Origin: Gammaproteobacteria bacterium
GTDB lineage: Bacteria; Pseudomonadota; Gammaproteobacteria; RBG-16-57-12
Reading direction: 5' to 3'
Length of the DNA: 43,958 bases
Assembly: GCA_021647245.1 (NCBI GenBank)
Contig: JAKIVC010000026.1
Coordinates: 1 to 43,958, forward strand
Shown here one piece after another: positions 36,224 to 43,958 of the stretch. Under the pieces are notes generated by a model. That model was given only the letters and a program-made list of their open reading frames with translations, ran no database searches and was not told where the DNA came from. Position 1 is the first letter of the stretch; every line of letters begins with the position of its first letter. The translations under genes and the position numbers were made by a program.

Positions 36224-37276
36224 CTATATTTTATTTGAAATATCAGCCTCTTCGAAGGTGGCCATTTGGCTGTGCAGATTACAGGCAAGCTTTAACAGTG
36301 GCAGCGCCACTGCAGCGCCGCTCCCTTCACCCAGCCGCATTTTAAGATCCAACAATGGTTGTGCATTTAAAGCCTCCATCAATACAGCGTGTCCAGGCTC
36401 ATGGGATCGGTGAGAGTAGATTAACCAAGGTGCGATTTCTGGTTTTATACGCACAGCAGCCAGTGCCGCCGCTGAGGTGATGAAACCATCAACCAAAGCC
36501 GGTATTCCATGCTGTGCACAGCTAATATAGGCACCGACAATAGCGGCCATTTCGAAACCAGCAAAATATTGCAGTGCATCCAGTGCAGAGTGGATGCTTT
36601 TTTGGTGATAGGCTAATGCATTATTAATGACCGTTATTTTATGTTTAATACCATCGGCATCAAGCCCGGTGCCGGGACCGGTAAGGCTTTCCGCAGAGAG
36701 TGTAAGTAATGAGCAGCCCAGTGCCGTGGCTGCACTGGTATTGGCGATGCCCATTTCACCGGCAATAAAGAGTTGCGCCTCACACTCGCTGGCATGAATA
36801 ACAGCGGAGCGCCCAATTTGTAAGGCCTGCTCCAGCTGCTCTTTACTCATTGCCGGGTGGTTGGAGAAGTTAGCAGTACCGGGCGCAATACGTGCATCTA
36901 GCACGTCCTTGAGAGGCTCTATCTTATTAACAGTGCCCACATTAACCACCTCAAGGTGGGCATGATTCTCCCGTGCCAAAATTGAAATGGCCGCACCACC
37001 ACGGGAAAAGTTACGCACCATTTCAGCGGTGACTGCTTGGGGGAAGGCCGATACACCTTCTTCTGCAACTCCATGATCAGCGGCAAATACGGTGATGTGC
37101 GAGCGCTCAAGCGTGGGGCGCTTTACACCTTGCATCCCTGCTAGTCGGATAGCCAGCGTCTCTAGCTCTCCCAATGCACCGGGTGGCTTTGTGAGTTTTT
37201 GCTGATGATTGGCGGCGGCTTGCTCTGCTGATTGATCGATGGCAGTGCTGGGGATTTCTAGCCAGCTTGGGTTCAC
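36224..37276 (-). CDS. cobT: nicotinate-nucleotide-dimethylbenzimidazole phosphoribosyltransferase
   Basis: CobT activates the lower-ligand base of cobalamin by making alpha-ribazole 5'-phosphate. The 350 residues carry KPPGALGELETLAIRLAGMQ, the FAADHGVAEEGVSAFPQAVT block, GEMGIANTSAATAL and the C-terminal LGEGSGAAVALPLL, which holds the catalytic Glu. All blocks of the family are present. Its start overlaps the cobU stop by four bases, so the two are translationally coupled. Confidence 0.97.
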   Translation of the reverse strand: MNPSWLEIPSTAIDQSAEQAAANHQQKLTKPPGALGELETLAIRLAGMQGVKRPTLERSHITVFAADHGVAEEGVSAFPQAVTAEMVRNFSRGGAAISILARENHAHLEVVNVGTVNKIEPLKDVLDARIAPGTANFSNHPAMSKEQLEQALQIGRSAVIHASECEAQLFIAGEMGIANTSAATALGCSLLTLSAESLTGPGTGLDADGIKHKITVINNALAYHQKSIHSALDALQYFAGFEMAAIVGAYISCAQHGIPALVDGFITSAAALAAVRIKPEIAPWLIYSHRSHEPGHAVLMEALNAQPLLDLKMRLGEGSGAAVALPLLKLACNLHSQMATFEEADISNKI

Positions 37277-37788
37277 AGTGGATCTCCTTTCATAATTAGC
37301 GGAAGACCTGCCGCAGTAAAGACAACCCGGTCACACTGTTGTGCCAGGGATTGATGTAGCCACCCTGACTCATCAACAAATTGACGGCTTATGCTGCCCA
37401 TAGGAATGATGCCAAGGCCAACCTCGTTGCTAACGAAAATAATTTCACCCGGCAGCTCGGCAACCACATTAAGTAGTGATTTTCTCGCCAACTCGGTCTC
37501 CCCAGTGCTACAAAGGAGGTTGCTTAGCCATAATGTGAGGCAATCAACCAAAATGCAGCGCTGGGAAGCTGCCTGCTGTTGCAAGGTTTCAACCAGATTA
37601 TAAGGTGATTCGATGGTTGTCCAGTGGGCAGGGCGCTGCTGTTTATGTCGATTAATTCGTTGCTGCATCTCTGCATCACTTGCAGTGGCAGTAGCGATAT
37701 AGATAACCGGTAAGCCGGTTTCTGCCGCGATCTTTTCAGCTAAAGCACTTTTCCCCGAACGCGCCCCCCCTAGAATCAGTTGTTTCAT
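37273..37788 (-). CDS. cobU: adenosylcobinamide kinase/guanylyltransferase
   Basis: CobU phosphorylates adenosylcobinamide and then attaches GMP, preparing it for CobS. The 171 residues start with the P-loop LILGGARSGKSALAE and include the YIATATASDAEMQQRI motif with RPAHWTTIE, then ILVDCLTLWLSNLL and EVGLGIIP. It is first in the cobUTS run. I saw no cobalamin riboswitch upstream. The de novo corrin ring genes are absent from the window, so the set could serve salvage as well as synthesis. Confidence 0.96.
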   Translation of the reverse strand: MKQLILGGARSGKSALAEKIAAETGLPVIYIATATASDAEMQQRINRHKQQRPAHWTTIESPYNLVETLQQQAASQRCILVDCLTLWLSNLLCSTGETELARKSLLNVVAELPGEIIFVSNEVGLGIIPMGSISRQFVDESGWLHQSLAQQCDRVVFTAAGLPLIMKGDPL

Positions 37789-38197
37789 TGTCGCATCATA
37801 CCTCTCTTCAGGGGGATTCTGAACAGTACAGGGCGTAAAGAATCGAAAGTAACACGTTGATAAAATATATGCGCTGCATAGTGCACATACTGACAGGTTA
37901 TTGCAAATGAAGCGGGGATGCTCCTACAGGGCGGGCGTGGGGGAGGCTAAGTGTCAAAATGAGAGATAAATACTGGATTAGGGCCTTTTTGAGTAGCTGT
38001 TTAACGCGCTAGAGAGTTGATATTGCTCACTCTTTTTTTGAATATAAAAATCATATTTTTTTATATAATAACGGTTGCCAATAAAAGCAATTTTCTGTAC
38101 TATTCGGCTCCTCGTTAGGCCTTACGGCTAGCGGGAAAGCGTCGTAAATAAAGCTTGCATCACATACACCGAAATGTATAATGCACGCCAACACAAT
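37789..38197. other. cobU-tRNA intergenic region
   Basis: This 409-base gap between divergent units contains the tRNA promoter at its right end. The rest is mixed: a G-rich patch with CTCCTACAGGGC near 37921, which faintly recalls a REP half, and an AT-rich stretch near 38040-38070. No gene and no cobalamin riboswitch core could be recognised. Confidence 0.55.
38155..38182 (+). promoter_or_regulatory. sigma-70 promoter of the tRNA operon
   Basis: TTGCAT at 38155-38160 and a consensus TATAAT at 38177-38182 are 16 bases apart. The tRNA begins 16 bases after the -10 box. The GCACGCC stretch right after the -10 is a GC-rich discriminator, as in promoters under stringent control. Confidence 0.85.
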
Positions 38198-38274
38198 CGG
38201 GGCGTAGCGCAGTCTGGTAGCGCGCCTGCTTTGGGAGCAGGATGTCGGGAGTTCGAATCTCTCCGCCCCGACCA
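38198..38274 (+). tRNA. tRNA-Pro (TGG)
   Basis: A 77-base cloverleaf with acceptor CGGGGCG pairing CGCCCCG, discriminator A and encoded CCA. The anticodon loop TTTGGGA between CCTGC and GCAGG gives anticodon TGG. The T loop is GTTCGAATC. It is the first of three tRNAs in one transcript. Confidence 0.97.
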
Positions 38275-38293
38275 ATTTTTTCGAACAAGTCAT

Positions 38294-38370
38294 GCGCCCG
38301 TAGCTCATCTGGATAGAGCATCGGCCTTCTAAGCCGAGGGTAGCAGGTTCGAGTCCTGCCGGGCGCACCA
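38294..38370 (+). tRNA. tRNA-Arg (TCT)
   Basis: A 77-base cloverleaf with acceptor GCGCCCG pairing CGGGCGC, discriminator A and encoded CCA. The anticodon stem TCGGC/GCCGA holds loop CTTCTAA, so the anticodon is TCT, reading AGA/AGG. It is 19 bases after the tRNA-Pro. Confidence 0.97.
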
Positions 38371-38395
38371 TATTCCGGTAGTTATCATCATTATG

Positions 38396-38471
38396 GTGGG
38401 CGTAGCTCAGTTGGTAGAGTCCTGGATTGTGATTCCAGTTGTCGTGGGTTCGAGCCCCATCGTCCACCCCA
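38396..38471 (+). tRNA. tRNA-His (GTG)
   Basis: A 76-base cloverleaf with acceptor GTGGGCG pairing CGTCCAC (one G-T pair), discriminator C and encoded CCA. The anticodon stem CTGGA/TCCAG holds loop TTGTGAT, anticodon GTG. A G at 38395 supplies the extra G-1 that pairs with discriminator C, the identity mark of bacterial tRNA-His. Confidence 0.97.
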
Positions 38472-38477
38472 TCCATA

Positions 38478-38516
38478 TAAAAGGCCTAGCACTTAACGAG
38501 TGCTAGGCCTTTTTTA
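38478..38516 (+). terminator. terminator of the tRNA operon
   Basis: A perfect 12-base stem, AGGCCTAGCACT and its complement, with a 5-base loop, is flanked by A on the left and a T run on the right. It ends the Pro-Arg-His transcript just before rlmA. Confidence 0.93.
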
Positions 38517-38537
38517 TTGGCTAAAAATAATTAGTTG

Positions 38538-39365
38538 ATGGAGTCTGGTTTGAAGTCCATATATAAGTGTCCCGTCTGTAGTGAAACGCTTGAGTTATTG
38601 CAGCGCAGCTGGCGGTGTGCGAATAATCATCACTTTGATATGGCCCGTGAGGGGTATGTGAACCTGCTACTGGCGCACCAAAAGAAGAGCAAGCAGACCG
38701 GTGACAATAAGATGATGATTCAAAGCCGTCGTCATTTTTTGAATAACCACTATTACGATATTCTCCCTGAAAAGCTATCTGCACTACTGAGTGTCCATTT
38801 TTCATCAAAGCTCTTTTCACTGCTCGATATCGGCTGTGGCGAAGGGTATTACAGTGATTTTATTCAAAACAACCTGCCCGAGTGCCAGGTGTGGGGAGTT
38901 GATATATCGAAGCCCGCCATTATTGCAGCGGCTAAGCGTTACCCCAACATTTCATTCTCTGCGGCCAGTAGCTACCGCTTGCCGATTAATGATCAGGCGG
39001 TGGATGTAGTCACTAAAATTTATGCCCCTGCCGAGAACGATGAGATTTTTCGTGTGTTAAAGCCTAATGGGTTATATTTTTCAGTAACACCTGGAAAATC
39101 ACACCTGTTTGGCCTTAAAAAACTTATTTACGATACGCCAAAAGAGCATGATGAGGCGGAGAGTGTGCCGGCAGGCTTTGAGTGGCTGGATCGATCTGTT
39201 TTGTGTGATGCGATTAAAATAGAAAATAATCAGGATATTGCGAATCTTTTAGCGATGACCCCGTATTTCTGGCAGCTGAGTAAGTCACGCCATCAAGAGA
39301 TTGCCGCACTCAGCACACTGAACACTGAGATCAGCTTTATAATTAATATTTACAGAAAAAATTGA
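38538..39365 (+). CDS. rlmA: 23S rRNA (guanine-N1) methyltransferase RlmA
   Basis: RlmA methylates guanine 745 of 23S rRNA in E. coli. The N-terminal zinc finger is YKCPVCSETL with CANNHHFDMAREGYVNLLL, diagnostic of the family. The SAM-binding LLDIGCGEGYYSDFI follows at about residue 96. Later blocks KIYAPAENDEIFRVLKPNG and the TPYFWQLSK segment also fit RlmA. The start is uncertain: ATG at 38538, an adjacent TTG at 38535, or a TTG near 38550 preceded by GGAG. All leave the zinc finger intact. yajQ follows 12 bases downstream. Confidence 0.9.
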   Translation: MESGLKSIYKCPVCSETLELLQRSWRCANNHHFDMAREGYVNLLLAHQKKSKQTGDNKMMIQSRRHFLNNHYYDILPEKLSALLSVHFSSKLFSLLDIGCGEGYYSDFIQNNLPECQVWGVDISKPAIIAAAKRYPNISFSAASSYRLPINDQAVDVVTKIYAPAENDEIFRVLKPNGLYFSVTPGKSHLFGLKKLIYDTPKEHDEAESVPAGFEWLDRSVLCDAIKIENNQDIANLLAMTPYFWQLSKSRHQEIAALSTLNTEISFIINIYRKN

Positions 39366-39377
39366 GGAGTATGAGCC

Positions 39378-39860
39378 GTGCCATCATTCGATATTGTTTC
39401 AGAGGTGGATATGCATGAAATCACCAATGCAGTTGACCAAGCAAACCGCGAAGTCAGCACCCGTTTTGATTTTCGCGGGGTTGATGCGCGCATAGAGTTG
39501 AAAGGAGAGGCGATTACGTTGTTTGCCGATGTCGACTTCCAGCTCAAGCAGCTACTTGATATTTTGTACAACAAGATGACCAAGCGCAATGTTGATATTG
39601 GCTACTTGGATACAGATAAAGTTGAGGGCGTTGGTAAGCAGGTACGCCAACGTTTGAGTTTAAAGCAGGGCATTGACTCACTCACCGCCAAAAAAATCGT
39701 TAAAATGATCAAAGATAAAAAGCTTAAAGTGCAGGCTCAGATTCAAGGTGACCAAGTGCGTGTTACCGGTAAAAAGCGAGATGACCTGCAAACCGTGATG
39801 GCTTTCCTGCGTGGTGAGAGTGTGGATGTACCGCTGCAATTTAACAACTTCCGCGATTAG
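39378..39860 (+). CDS. yajQ: YajQ-family nucleotide/cyclic-di-GMP-binding protein
   Basis: The 160-residue protein matches YajQ throughout: MPSFDIVSEVDMHEITNAVD, STRFDFRG, LKQGIDSLTAKKIVKMIKD, KLKVQAQIQGDQVRVTGKKR, DDLQTVMAFLRG. In Xanthomonas the homologue binds cyclic-di-GMP and affects transcription; other work found nucleotide and tRNA binding. The start is GTG at 39378, set by the conserved MPSFDIVSEV N-terminus. The next gene, 63 bases on, encodes a two-PilZ protein, another predicted cyclic-di-GMP receptor. Confidence 0.96.
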   Translation: MPSFDIVSEVDMHEITNAVDQANREVSTRFDFRGVDARIELKGEAITLFADVDFQLKQLLDILYNKMTKRNVDIGYLDTDKVEGVGKQVRQRLSLKQGIDSLTAKKIVKMIKDKKLKVQAQIQGDQVRVTGKKRDDLQTVMAFLRGESVDVPLQFNNFRD

Positions 39861-39923
39861 GCCTAATATTCTGTAGATGATGGACGTTATTGGGTGTACA
39901 CCCTTATTGCGTTAGACGGAAAA

Positions 39924-42305
39924 ATGGCAGATATAGACGAATATAAATTCGAGCAAGCCCCTTCAACCAACTCTCTTGGTGACGCTTCCGCTTTTGTAGA
40001 GAAGATGGAGGAGGCGCGCCTCTCCCGACCATGCCCTTCATTTGTCGATATGCGAGGAAAAGTGGCGGGAATCTGCAAGCCATACCAGTATGGTGATCGT
40101 ATATTTCACATGGATGCCGCCTCTCAAAGCATATTTGAGCGGCGCTTGAGTGACAATGGCGGCGTTTTTACCCAGGGCGCTTATGAGGAGATTATTAACG
40201 GCGAGCACACCCTGCGCTATATTCGCCAAAAACGTGAACAGGCACAGCGAGCGCTAGATCAAAAAGGGGCGCTAGAGTCCAACATCGATATTATTGACTT
40301 TGGCTTTTACCGCAAGCGAGAGCAGGAGCGCTATGAGCTAGTGACACACCTGGTGGTTTTTACGGATGAAAATAATTACTACGGCACTACTCGGGATATA
40401 TCCGACAACGGACTTTTGGTACTCATTCCACTTAATTACACCGTTAAAAATGGCGATGTCGTACATTTATCATTTTATGATGAACGCGATGAATACATTA
40501 CTGACGATGACCTGAAAAAACTGCATAAAATCCCTTACGAAGTGAGGCGAACCACCGAAAAGGGTGACCGCCTGGCACTGGCTTTGCAGCGCAAAATTGA
40601 TGAAGATGACGAGGCAAACCTAGCTTATCTCAGAAAAGCCATTGAGGATAGAAGAAGCCGCCTGCGGGCAGATACGAAAGGTATTGTTTCCAATCGCAGC
40701 ACTGAGGTTTTTGAGCGTTACTACGCCGACAGCGCGGTTCCCATGTCTCTTTTTTACAACTATGGTCGAGGTGAGTCCCAGTTGCTGGGAGTAGGGCGCT
40801 CTGCGGGTAATGAGCGACTGCACAATTTTTTTAAAATAGATAAGACCCAATACGATTATTCAGCACTTAATGATGCGCGCTGGCTGCCACCACTGATTGC
40901 CCGCTGTCTTGAACGCGGTGCGGCGACCAGCTGCATCGTCACCCTTTACCGTTTTAAAGGCCAAAAATCCAAATCCCTACATGTCATTAGTAGTGATCAA
41001 CTGCCATCAATAAAGCTATTTACCCTGTTATGGGCGCACCTGGCTGATGCGGAGCAGCGTACTTTTCGGTTAACCCTCAACCCGGCCCAGGAGGTTCCTA
41101 ATGAGCAGATGCAAGAGATACTCCAGCCGATGCTGCAATATTTCCCCGAACAGGTGGATGCCATTGAGCAGACCATTTCATCGGTAAAAGTTGTTGGCAC
41201 ACTGCTTGACCTTACCGATAGTCTGATACTTGCGACAAAACAGCGTGGGGCACACAACCTCACTCCACAGAGACTTCTCAAAGCAATTAACAGCCAATTT
41301 CCTGATGACCTTCTCAGTTCATTCCCTCGCCCAATAAAACAACCGAAACAGATACTGTTTGGTTATCACCAACAGCGGAATGAGGAGCGTTATATCATTG
41401 AGCTGGAGCTGGTATTGATGCACTTTGATGAAACTTTTCATGCCACCTCGCTGGATTTATCGATTCGGGGTTTACGCGTCCGCCTTAAAGATGAGTCGGG
41501 TGATTTTTATAAAGGGCAGGAGTTAAGTGTCTGCTTCACATCCTTGTTAACATCCGCTTCTGTAAACCTGAAAAAAGTGATCTATAAAGTTGTCAAAGTA
41601 TTTGATGACACGAATGAACTAGCGCTGGTAAGAGTCTCCCATAGTCGTGAAGACTTTTTGATTGATGATTTTTTCAACAGCCTCATCTTGCGTAATAAAG
41701 AGATTTTAAATATTGATGCGGGAGATATTAGTGATGAAATATTGAGCGCACTCTATGAAAACCTGATGGTGGCAGATCTGCAATCTGTACCACTCTTTTT
41801 GGCAAGAAAAGAGGGGGAAATGAGCGTTGCCCATGTGGCAATGACCCTACAGGGAAATAACCTGCTGGATTACCTGAAGAACAGCAAAAAACAGCTTGAA
41901 CTTGAGTTTATCAATAACCCAGAGGTATTGGGACGATTAATGCGATTACTTAAATCAAGCGATGATGGGCAGGCAGAGGTGATGATATTAAGCTACCGCT
42001 CTGCAATGAGTGGTGAGTTAATAACGGTTCCTGATTATGAGATCGATAACAGGGAAGAGCGGGTTGAATTCATTCGGCAAATGGTACGTAACAAAAACTA
42101 CCGCATACTGCAGTTATCAATCAGCGGGCTGCCACACTACACAGATGATGATGAGAGAAGAATTTTAGCTCCCGTCTATAGCCAGTCCATGTCACACGCT
42201 AAGCGGTTGAAACTGAAGCTTGATCGTTTGTGGGCCATTGGTGAGATCAATGATGTTACCCGTGAGTATCTATTGGCACTGCGCAGCCCATCAGTTGGAG
42301 ATTGA
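39924..42305 (+). CDS. large protein with two PilZ domains
   Basis: PilZ domains bind cyclic-di-GMP through an RxxxR motif and a D/NxSxxG motif. This 793-residue protein has two sets: RKREQERY at about 130 with DISDNGLLV at about 158, and RNEER at about 485 with DLSIRGLRV at about 511. Both sets look complete. The roughly 260 residues between them and the last 200 have no family I recognise. No signal peptide or membrane helix is visible, so it is probably cytoplasmic. The ATG at 39924 is preferred; an in-frame GTG at 39894 would add ten residues. It is downstream of yajQ on the same strand. Output and partner are unknown. Confidence 0.85.
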   Translation: MADIDEYKFEQAPSTNSLGDASAFVEKMEEARLSRPCPSFVDMRGKVAGICKPYQYGDRIFHMDAASQSIFERRLSDNGGVFTQGAYEEIINGEHTLRYIRQKREQAQRALDQKGALESNIDIIDFGFYRKREQERYELVTHLVVFTDENNYYGTTRDISDNGLLVLIPLNYTVKNGDVVHLSFYDERDEYITDDDLKKLHKIPYEVRRTTEKGDRLALALQRKIDEDDEANLAYLRKAIEDRRSRLRADTKGIVSNRSTEVFERYYADSAVPMSLFYNYGRGESQLLGVGRSAGNERLHNFFKIDKTQYDYSALNDARWLPPLIARCLERGAATSCIVTLYRFKGQKSKSLHVISSDQLPSIKLFTLLWAHLADAEQRTFRLTLNPAQEVPNEQMQEILQPMLQYFPEQVDAIEQTISSVKVVGTLLDLTDSLILATKQRGAHNLTPQRLLKAINSQFPDDLLSSFPRPIKQPKQILFGYHQQRNEERYIIELELVLMHFDETFHATSLDLSIRGLRVRLKDESGDFYKGQELSVCFTSLLTSASVNLKKVIYKVVKVFDDTNELALVRVSHSREDFLIDDFFNSLILRNKEILNIDAGDISDEILSALYENLMVADLQSVPLFLARKEGEMSVAHVAMTLQGNNLLDYLKNSKKQLELEFINNPEVLGRLMRLLKSSDDGQAEVMILSYRSAMSGELITVPDYEIDNREERVEFIRQMVRNKNYRILQLSISGLPHYTDDDERRILAPVYSQSMSHAKRLKLKLDRLWAIGEINDVTREYLLALRSPSVGD

Positions 42306-42359
42306 GTACCACTATCCCAGATGCTTCCAAAAATTAAGGTGACTGTTGACAGTTAAGTT

Positions 42360-43781
42360 TCAAATCGCCCTGGGCAGGGTAATAGTCGACTCCTCAAGCT
42401 TCCCTTCAGGGAGTTGCCCACTCTCTTTATCACCCGAAATCCGCTGTACCAAATCATAATAGTTACGAATATTACGAACATACATGACCGGCTCGTGTCC
42501 CCGCGCATAGCCATAACGGGTATTTTTATACCACTTTTTCTGTCGTAACAGCGGCAAGCTCTCCTTCACATGCATCCACTTGTCAGGATCTAGCCCTCGT
42601 TGGGCAGTGATGATACGTGCATCCTCAAGGTGGCCAAATCCAACATTATAGGCCGCAATAGCCATCCAGGTTCGATCCGGCTCCTCTATTCTTTTAGGGA
42701 TTCTTCTCATCAGTGACTTCAAATAGCGTGCACCCCCGTTAATACTCTGCTTGGGGTCAATACGGTTGCGTATTCCAAGCTCTCTCGCGGTGGTGAGTGT
42801 CAGCATCATCATACCCCTTACCCCGGTTGGTGAGACCGCCTTTGGGTTCCAGTGGGACTCTTGGTAAGAGATGGCTGCAAGTAGTCGCCAATCAATATCA
42901 TTCTCGATGGCCGCTTCTTCAAATAGCTCGCGATAGACTTGCAACCGCTGGTAGTAGTGTGTTTTGAATTTTCGCGTACCCACGTAATCAAATGACTCTG
43001 TGTGACCGTAATAACGCTCCAGCAGTTGAGCCAACTCACCCGAATCGGCAAGTGATGCAAAAAAAACGACCGCTTGATCATATAAACTACTGTCATCACT
43101 CAAAGGGAAGGCCCATGCAAGTGACTCGGGTTCACCTAGGTCAAATGCGACGCGAAGCTCTGGATAAAAACGCTGGCTAAGAGCAACCTCATTAGAGTCT
43201 GCAATGGTGTAGTCAATCATGTGTTCCCAGACAAACGTGAGTAACTCCTCCGACTCCATTTCGCTGTTTTCGCGCCAACGCAGGGCAGGGTATTGCTGTT
43301 GTAGTGTGACGAGCTGCTCAACATGACTGCTGCCACTTACCACTTCGATATCGCCTTCAATAATATCGGCAACACTTTTCGGTCTTGGATTACCGTAGCG
43401 ATATATTAACTGCTGGGTTATCTGCTGATAACCTGGGCCAAAGCGGACCACTTTTTGACGCGCTTCGGTAATCGAGAGACCTGCCGCCGCAAAGTGAGCA
43501 TCACCCCGGGTAATCATGGGGATAATATCCGGGAAAAAAGGCGGGGTAATGATTTTTAGTTGTACACCGAGCTGGTCAGCAAAACGCTTGGCAAGTTCAT
43601 ACTCAAGTCCGGTAGGTTGATCATCAGGCCCCTGGTAATAGGTGGTTGCACCGGGGCGCATGATGACCACAATCTCACCCTCTGCTTTTATTTTTGCCAG
43701 CACGGAAGTCTCAGGGAAAAAATTACACCCCTGCAAAAACAGTCCCAATAAAATAATTTGTAAAATGAGTAACCAGCGCAT
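42360..43781 (-). CDS. mltF: membrane-bound lytic murein transglycosylase F
   Basis: MltF cleaves peptidoglycan glycan strands with formation of anhydromuramic acid. From the ATG at 43781 the product has 473 residues and a lipoprotein signal ending LFLQGC (Cys19). A solute-binding-like domain (about 30-255; GLEYELAKRFADQLGVQL) is followed by the transglycosylase domain (about 285-420) with catalytic Glu at about 308 in YQESHWNPKAVSPTGVRGMM and the AYNVGFGHLEDAR motif. Two upstream in-frame ATGs (43820 and 43901) are disfavoured: the first displaces the lipobox and the second lies inside the intron-like sequence. An AGG lies seven bases before the chosen start. Confidence 0.94.
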   Translation of the reverse strand: MRWLLILQIILLGLFLQGCNFFPETSVLAKIKAEGEIVVIMRPGATTYYQGPDDQPTGLEYELAKRFADQLGVQLKIITPPFFPDIIPMITRGDAHFAAAGLSITEARQKVVRFGPGYQQITQQLIYRYGNPRPKSVADIIEGDIEVVSGSSHVEQLVTLQQQYPALRWRENSEMESEELLTFVWEHMIDYTIADSNEVALSQRFYPELRVAFDLGEPESLAWAFPLSDDSSLYDQAVVFFASLADSGELAQLLERYYGHTESFDYVGTRKFKTHYYQRLQVYRELFEEAAIENDIDWRLLAAISYQESHWNPKAVSPTGVRGMMMLTLTTARELGIRNRIDPKQSINGGARYLKSLMRRIPKRIEEPDRTWMAIAAYNVGFGHLEDARIITAQRGLDPDKWMHVKESLPLLRQKKWYKNTRYGYARGHEPVMYVRNIRNYYDLVQRISGDKESGQLPEGKLEESTITLPRAI

Positions 43782-43833
43782 CGGTAACCTAATTAAGAAC
43801 CATAACAACGGTAGCGGCATATGGTTACATATT

Positions 43834-43958
43834 GTGTACGCCCAGCATGGGCATGAACTCATGAGGTGAAAGTCCTCTGTAGGAAGATCACCGTCGAACA
43901 CCGTGTTGTTAGTAGACGATAACTACTAGCGAATGGCAAGGGCCAACCCGCGAGGGGC
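43834..43958 (+). mobile_element. 5' end of a group II intron, continues past the window
   Basis: From 43834 the plus strand reads GTGTACG, which fits the GUGYG consensus of group II intron 5' ends. The short hairpin GCCCAGCATGGGC and the stem-loop GAGGTGAAAGTCCTC follow, as in domain I of bacterial group II introns. The remaining 70 bases contain further stems but no reading frame. The ribozyme and its reverse transcriptase gene, if present, lie beyond the window. It inserts just upstream of mltF, on the opposite strand to it. Confidence 0.77.

Noticed and set aside
37789-38197. Cobalamin riboswitch upstream of cobU
   Set aside because: I looked for a B12-box-like element on the minus strand and saw none, and the spacer folds poorly apart from the tRNA promoter end.
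38051-38476. Minus-strand frame of 141 codons covering the tRNA cluster
   Set aside because: It runs through three perfect tRNA cloverleaves; such frames across tRNA clusters are a common false call.
43782-43901. Longer N-terminus for MltF starting at 43901 or 43820
   Set aside because: The 43901 start is inside the intron-like sequence, and both starts place extra residues before a well-formed lipoprotein signal peptide.

Overview
The window looks like chromosomal DNA of a gammaproteobacterium. The main evidence is gene order: leuC-leuD-leuB-asd-usg-fimV-(membrane protein)-truA-trpF-trpB-trpA-accD-folC-dedD-cvpA-purF is the arrangement known from Pseudomonas and many other gammaproteobacteria. 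The run MTA/SAH deaminase-ubiG-HAD phosphatase and the tRNA-Pro/Arg/His cluster agree with this. A squalene/phytoene synthase, cobalamin nucleotide-loop genes and a haem-motif HD-GYP protein would suit an environmental, possibly chemolithotrophic lineage. No marker in the window fixes the genus.

Layout. 1-903: AT-rich left end with the 3' part of a malate:quinone oxidoreductase-like gene facing a decayed CheY-like response regulator. 979-2151: a LysR regulator divergent from leuC, with a long palindrome between them. 2152-7500: leucine biosynthesis (leuCDB) followed by asd and its catalytically altered paralogue usg. 7602-10622: fimV with its own promoter and terminator. 10806-19967: a tightly packed run of an EcfT-like membrane protein, truA, trpFBA, accD, folC, dedD, cvpA and purF. 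20130-26779: pepN, yejK, a WecA-type sugar-phosphate transferase, a VanZ-like protein and squalene/phytoene synthase. 26752-27031: two abutting palindromic elements between convergent genes. 27031-29935 (minus): MupP/Gph-type phosphatase, ubiG and mtaD. 30122-34131: HD-GYP phosphodiesterase, class V aminotransferase and pgi. 34579-37788: cold-shock protein, an unknown exported protein and cobS-cobT-cobU. 38155-38516: a complete tRNA operon with promoter and terminator. 38538-42305: rlmA, yajQ and a large protein with two PilZ domains. 42360-43781 (minus): mltF. 43834-end: the 5' end of what appears to be a group II intron.

How it works together. Most genes are core metabolism: branched-chain amino acids, aspartate family, tryptophan, fatty acid, folate and purine. 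A second theme is cyclic-di-GMP: an HD-GYP phosphodiesterase with a periplasmic CXXCH haem-attachment motif, YajQ, and a tandem-PilZ protein directly downstream of yajQ. A third is cell-wall biology: FimV, DedD, the candidate MupP, MltF and WecA.

The non-coding sequence is rich in small palindromes. There is one three-copy family with a conserved GCGT(G/A)TT arm and CCTCA core, one two-copy GAGACTTTTGC hairpin, a REP-like long hairpin before leuC, and the compound element after the squalene synthase gene. These, the tandem-PilZ protein, the haem-motif HD-GYP protein and the intron end are the most interesting items. I found no CRISPR array, prophage or defence island.
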